In this document: positions 6,541 to 8,961 of the stretch, in pieces
Position numbering within the stretch: position 1 is the first letter of the stretch
Layout of the letters: every line of letters starts with the position of its first letter
Source of the DNA: an uncultured Pirellulaceae bacterium
GTDB taxonomy: Bacteria > Planctomycetota > Planctomycetia > Pirellulales > Pirellulaceae
DNA: 8,961 nucleotides
Direction: 5' to 3'
Assembly: GCA_947259675.1 (NCBI GenBank)
Contig: CAMYNE010000048.1
Location: forward strand, 3,903-12,863
The notes under the pieces: model-generated
Database searches by the model: none
The model's input: only the letters and a program-made list of their open reading frames with translations
What the model was told of the DNA's origin: nothing
Translations under genes and position numbers: made by a program

Positions 6541-7614
6541 CTATGCGTTTTGATCTTCCGGGAGGGAAGGTGGATTACGTTTTTTGCTGCTCAAGAAATA
6601 GTCGAGTCCGCCCATACGTCCAGCAAACGTGGCAAAAATCACAAGTAATGCAATCAGCTCGATCGCTTGATAATAAGTCGGCGAGGTTCCGGGAATCCAG
6701 GGTGGTTGAGTCGCAATCACGGACGCCAAAAACCCTGCACCGGCAAACGAAGCTAACCGAGTGAAGAGTCCCAAAATTAACAGCACACCAACGACGGTAT
6801 CAAACCAGGGAATTATCTTGTCGATCCATCTTAAATTGCTGTTAACTTGATTATACGGCCGATGTAGTCGAACGGGTTCCAATTCGGCTTGTTTGTCCGT
6901 CGCCAGGCCGTTGATCTGGGCTTCCAGGGAATCCCAAATCCCTTCGATGTGATTGGTCCAACTGGCGAGCTGTTTTTCACGGTCGTTGCGGATTGTGTCA
7001 ACTTGCGACCGAAGCGAATCGACATAAATTGCGACTTTCTGGCGGTTCTCGCCGTCGCGCTCAAAACCGCCCAAGCGATTTTCGGTCCCAAAATGAGCGT
7101 TGATCTCTGTTTGGTTGCCTTCCAACCAAGTCAGGAGTTCTTCTTTGTGAACGGCAAAAATCCGGTCGGCATCTTCTAACTGAGTACGTAGCTTCAAAAT
7201 GCTTTCTTCACCCATCCGGCGCTGCTCTTCCAGTCGTCGTGTATCAACTGAAGTGTCTTGCTCTTCTCGGGCGGCTTGAATTTGCTCAGCAAGTTGTTCC
7301 CGGCGATGCCGGATTTCGGTTTGCAGTTCTTCTAATCCAAATCCGTAATGCAGAGCGGCTCGGTCGATAAAATCGTCCCACAAAGCCAATGTCAGATCGG
7401 TGTTGAATCCAAACTTTTTCTCGCCATCCGCCGTCTCCGTTTCTTCAATGCAAAGCCGTTCGCGGCCATCGTCGTCGCGAATCAGCTTGCGAAAATAAGG
7501 CGCAAGCGGACCCTTGGCATCCTTCAGGAAGTATTTGGCCGTGAACGTACCCGACTGAAGTTTACCAGTTCCTTCCTTGAAAAAATGGAAACCGATTACA
7601 ACGCGCAACAGCAT
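6541..7614 (-). CDS. DoxX-like membrane protein with long coiled-coil insertion
   Basis: The protein of 357 residues has an N-terminal hydrophobic segment ending in GFHFFKEGTGKL (8-19), typical of DoxX TM1. Three more membrane segments follow at about 268-286, 288-303 and 316-332, with WFDTVVGVLLILGLFTRLAS matching the DoxX core. Between TM1 and TM2 lies a soluble region of about 250 residues, rich in Glu, Gln, Arg and Lys, with likely coiled coil at 95-165 and 200-248. Positive charges before TM1 (in the upstream extension) and after TM4 (SSKKR) suggest both ends are cytoplasmic and the insertion extracytoplasmic. The stop is 11 bp before the oxidoreductase start. The ATG at 7614 is the only standard start, but it has no Shine-Dalgarno sequence. 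The open frame continues upstream with hydrophobic codons (FQLLLIFVAL), so the true start may be a CTG at 7653. DoxX proteins are linked to redox or thiol metabolism; the exact role here is unknown. Confidence 0.8.
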   Translation of the reverse strand: MLLRVVIGFHFFKEGTGKLQSGTFTAKYFLKDAKGPLAPYFRKLIRDDDGRERLCIEETETADGEKKFGFNTDLTLALWDDFIDRAALHYGFGLEELQTEIRHRREQLAEQIQAAREEQDTSVDTRRLEEQRRMGEESILKLRTQLEDADRIFAVHKEELLTWLEGNQTEINAHFGTENRLGGFERDGENRQKVAIYVDSLRSQVDTIRNDREKQLASWTNHIEGIWDSLEAQINGLATDKQAELEPVRLHRPYNQVNSNLRWIDKIIPWFDTVVGVLLILGLFTRLASFAGAGFLASVIATQPPWIPGTSPTYYQAIELIALLVIFATFAGRMGGLDYFLSSKKRNPPSLPEDQNA

Positions 7615-7706
7615 TAATGCGACGAAAATCAGCAGTAATTGAAATCGTGACAGTTTAGAAAACAGAATTTGATTCCCGATAAGAAACAGCCTTACATACC
7701 GGCTCT

Positions 7707-7735
7707 ATTATGCCTCAACTCCAAATCACCGCCAA
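7707..7735 (-). promoter_or_regulatory. Predicted sigma70-type promoter for the DoxX/oxidoreductase operon
   Basis: On the minus strand TTGGCG (7735-7730) is followed by a 17-bp spacer and CATAAT (7712-7707), matching 4/6 and 5/6 of the consensus hexamers. Transcription would start near 7700, leaving a leader of about 85 nt to the ATG at 7614 or 47 nt to the CTG at 7653. Confidence 0.45.
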
Positions 7736-7804
7736 GGTTTGGCAACCATGACTCCAGCGATTCGGTCAGAAACGCGGACATTGCGGCATTCGCTCAAGCT
7801 TTTT

Positions 7805-7839
7805 TTTCGGGAGAATTTCGAGGAAAACGGCTCCCGAAA
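7805..7839. other. Hairpin in the gap between the TPR-like and DoxX-like genes
   Basis: TTTCGGGAG (7805-7813) is complementary to CTCCCGAAA (7831-7839), a 9-bp stem with a 17-nt loop. It lies about 45 bp past the end of the TPR-like gene. The T-run is on the wrong side for a leftward terminator, so any termination would be atypical; it may simply stabilise the 3' end. The remainder of the 7615-7881 gap holds the predicted promoter and no gene that I can support. Confidence 0.4.
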
Positions 7840-7881
7840 GCAAATCGTTATATGTCGCACTATGTGAGAGAAACGAACCGT

Positions 7882-8961
7882 TTAAGAATGCTGCCCCGAA
7901 TCAGTTTCTGAACCAGTTTCCGAATCTGTGCCTGAACCTGTTTCCGAATTTTGCTCCGATTCTAGCTCGGGATTCTGTTCTGCATTCGACTCCGATTCCG
8001 CTTCCGATTTCTGCCGCGATCTTTTGATCGCATTCTGTCTCAAGAATTGTTGGACGATGAGTTGTTGATTTTGATCAAGTTCGCTTATGAACTGATCGAT
8101 ATCTTGCTGTACCCGGTCTGCATTCTCCTTGTCGTCGATTGCCTGGTAACATTCGAGAAGCAATTGGCGAGCCGAAATCATGCTTGGCATTTTTTCGACG
8201 ACATAGTCAAGATCTTTGATTGCTTCCGGATATTGATCTTTCGTTTCGTAATACATCGCCCGCGTTTGATATAAGCCCACCTGGTCAGGGAACAACTCCA
8301 TGGCGACAGTAATCATGTCGAGCATGTCTCCGAATTCATCCGGTTTTTCATAAACGGCCCGCTCGAGCATGTTGTTTACAATCAACTGCGCTTGTGACAT
8401 TCCAAATTGTGAATCGGCAATTCGCCAGTGTTTTTGCCCTTGTACAAAATTACCTGCTTTTATTTGCTGCATACCCAGGATGACATGAAGCACGGCAGGG
8501 TTTGGGCAGCCCAATATCGCATCACGTAACCAAAACGCTTTTTCCTCTTGCAGCGTTTCGGGAGCCGCATATTCAATTAAGCGGGAATAGGCCGCTTGGC
8601 TCCGTTTATTGGCATTAATTGCTTCGCAGAGAGCATACAGCCGCCCGGTATAGCTCTCTTTGTCTTCGATTGACTCAAAGTCATCTGCTTTTAACACAGA
8701 CACGTTACCCAATAGCCTAATCAGGTTGTCCCGGGTCGTCGCATCCTGCACCGTCTGATGGGCGTTCTCAACGATTTCCTCGGCCATGTCATAATCCTTC
8801 ATCAACGTAGCGCACCTGACCAGCGCAACCCAGACATCGAGCATCTCTGCATTGTTACGCGTTATCCGCCTGATGCGTTTGACAAAATCCTGCAACTGTG
8901 CTTTGGCAAGCTCCGAACGTCCCAAATCCTGTTGCATCCTGACGAGATTGGGAATATTCTT
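7882..8961 (-). CDS. TPR-like helical repeat protein with acidic Ser/Glu/Thr tail (partial, N-terminus beyond right edge)
   Basis: The frame is open to the window edge: eight codons (KNIPNLVR) precede the first internal ATG at 8937, so the N-terminus lies outside. The visible 359 residues are mostly amphipathic helices spaced like tetratricopeptide repeats. The clearest unit is VGLYQTRAMYYETKDQYPEA followed by IKDLDYVVEKMPSMISARQ and a next unit LLLECYQAIDDKENADRV. Such proteins usually act as scaffolds, and nothing indicates an enzyme. The last 45 or so residues switch to an acidic, low-complexity tail of Ser, Glu, Thr, Gly and Asp with repeated SETG/SETD units, ending SGQHS. No membrane segment is visible in the part present. 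It reads in the same direction as the DoxX operon but is separated by a 267-bp gap with its own predicted promoter, so it is probably a separate unit. Confidence 0.75.
   Translation of the reverse strand, partial: KNIPNLVRMQQDLGRSELAKAQLQDFVKRIRRITRNNAEMLDVWVALVRCATLMKDYDMAEEIVENAHQTVQDATTRDNLIRLLGNVSVLKADDFESIEDKESYTGRLYALCEAINANKRSQAAYSRLIEYAAPETLQEEKAFWLRDAILGCPNPAVLHVILGMQQIKAGNFVQGQKHWRIADSQFGMSQAQLIVNNMLERAVYEKPDEFGDMLDMITVAMELFPDQVGLYQTRAMYYETKDQYPEAIKDLDYVVEKMPSMISARQLLLECYQAIDDKENADRVQQDIDQFISELDQNQQLIVQQFLRQNAIKRSRQKSEAESESNAEQNPELESEQNSETGSGTDSETGSETDSGQHS
7904..7963 (-). repeat. 12-bp imperfect tandem repeat encoding the acidic tail
   Basis: Five consecutive 12-bp units on the plus strand (starts 7904, 7916, 7928, 7940, 7952) follow the pattern GTTTCYGAAYCW with a few substitutions. 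On the coding strand they give four-residue units related to SETG/SETD. In-frame repeat units of this kind tend to vary in number between strains. Confidence 0.6.

Noticed and set aside
7805..7839. Hairpin as an intrinsic terminator for the TPR-like gene
   Set aside because: The T-run precedes the stem on the plus strand, so on the transcribed strand the stem is followed by A residues, not U.
7669..7911. 80-codon plus-strand ORF in the gap left of the TPR-like gene
   Set aside because: It has no recognisable domain or Shine-Dalgarno sequence, overlaps the end of the TPR-like gene and covers the predicted promoter of the DoxX operon.

Overview
The window looks like chromosome from a planctomycete, most plausibly of the Pirellulaceae (Rhodopirellula-like) group. 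This is inferred from gene content and not from a marker gene. The pointers are a Tat-exported Gfo/Idh/MocA oxidoreductase paired with a DoxX-like membrane protein, a helix-turn-helix/PTS-EIIA fusion next to a degenerate receiver protein, a second divergent MurE-type ligase, and REP-like palindromes in a convergent intergenic space. Base composition is moderate and no obviously foreign island stands out.

Layout: positions 1-794 (minus) hold the N-terminal 264 residues of MiaA, cut by the left edge. Next come a two-lobed degenerate response-regulator-like protein (947-1768, minus) and an excisionase-type HTH fused to a nitrogen-type PTS EIIA domain (1889-2599, minus), which read in the same direction. 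A divergent intergenic region separates these from a rightward MurE-like Mur ligase (2792-4321) that has lost several catalytic signatures. It converges on a leftward two-gene operon: a DoxX-like membrane protein with a long coiled-coil insertion (6541-7614) followed by a Tat-signal Gfo/Idh/MocA oxidoreductase (4697-6529). The convergent gap 4322-4696 carries three copies of a REP-like palindrome and a 120-bp inverted-repeat element whose right end supplies the stop codon of the oxidoreductase. The right edge holds the C-terminal part of a TPR-like protein with an acidic Ser/Glu/Thr tail (7882-8961, minus).

How the genes may work together: the DoxX-like protein and the oxidoreductase are translationally coupled. 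Predicted topology puts the coiled-coil insertion on the same extracytoplasmic side to which the oxidoreductase would be exported, so a membrane-tethered redox pair is a reasonable hypothesis. The HTH-EIIA fusion and the degenerate receiver protein may form a small regulatory module, perhaps phosphorylation-dependent on the EIIA side. The divergent MurE-like protein shares only the intergenic region with them, so a functional link to the cell envelope is speculative. The best candidates for something undescribed are the MurE-like probable pseudoenzyme, the DoxX/oxidoreductase pair, and the two palindromic element families between 4367 and 4700.
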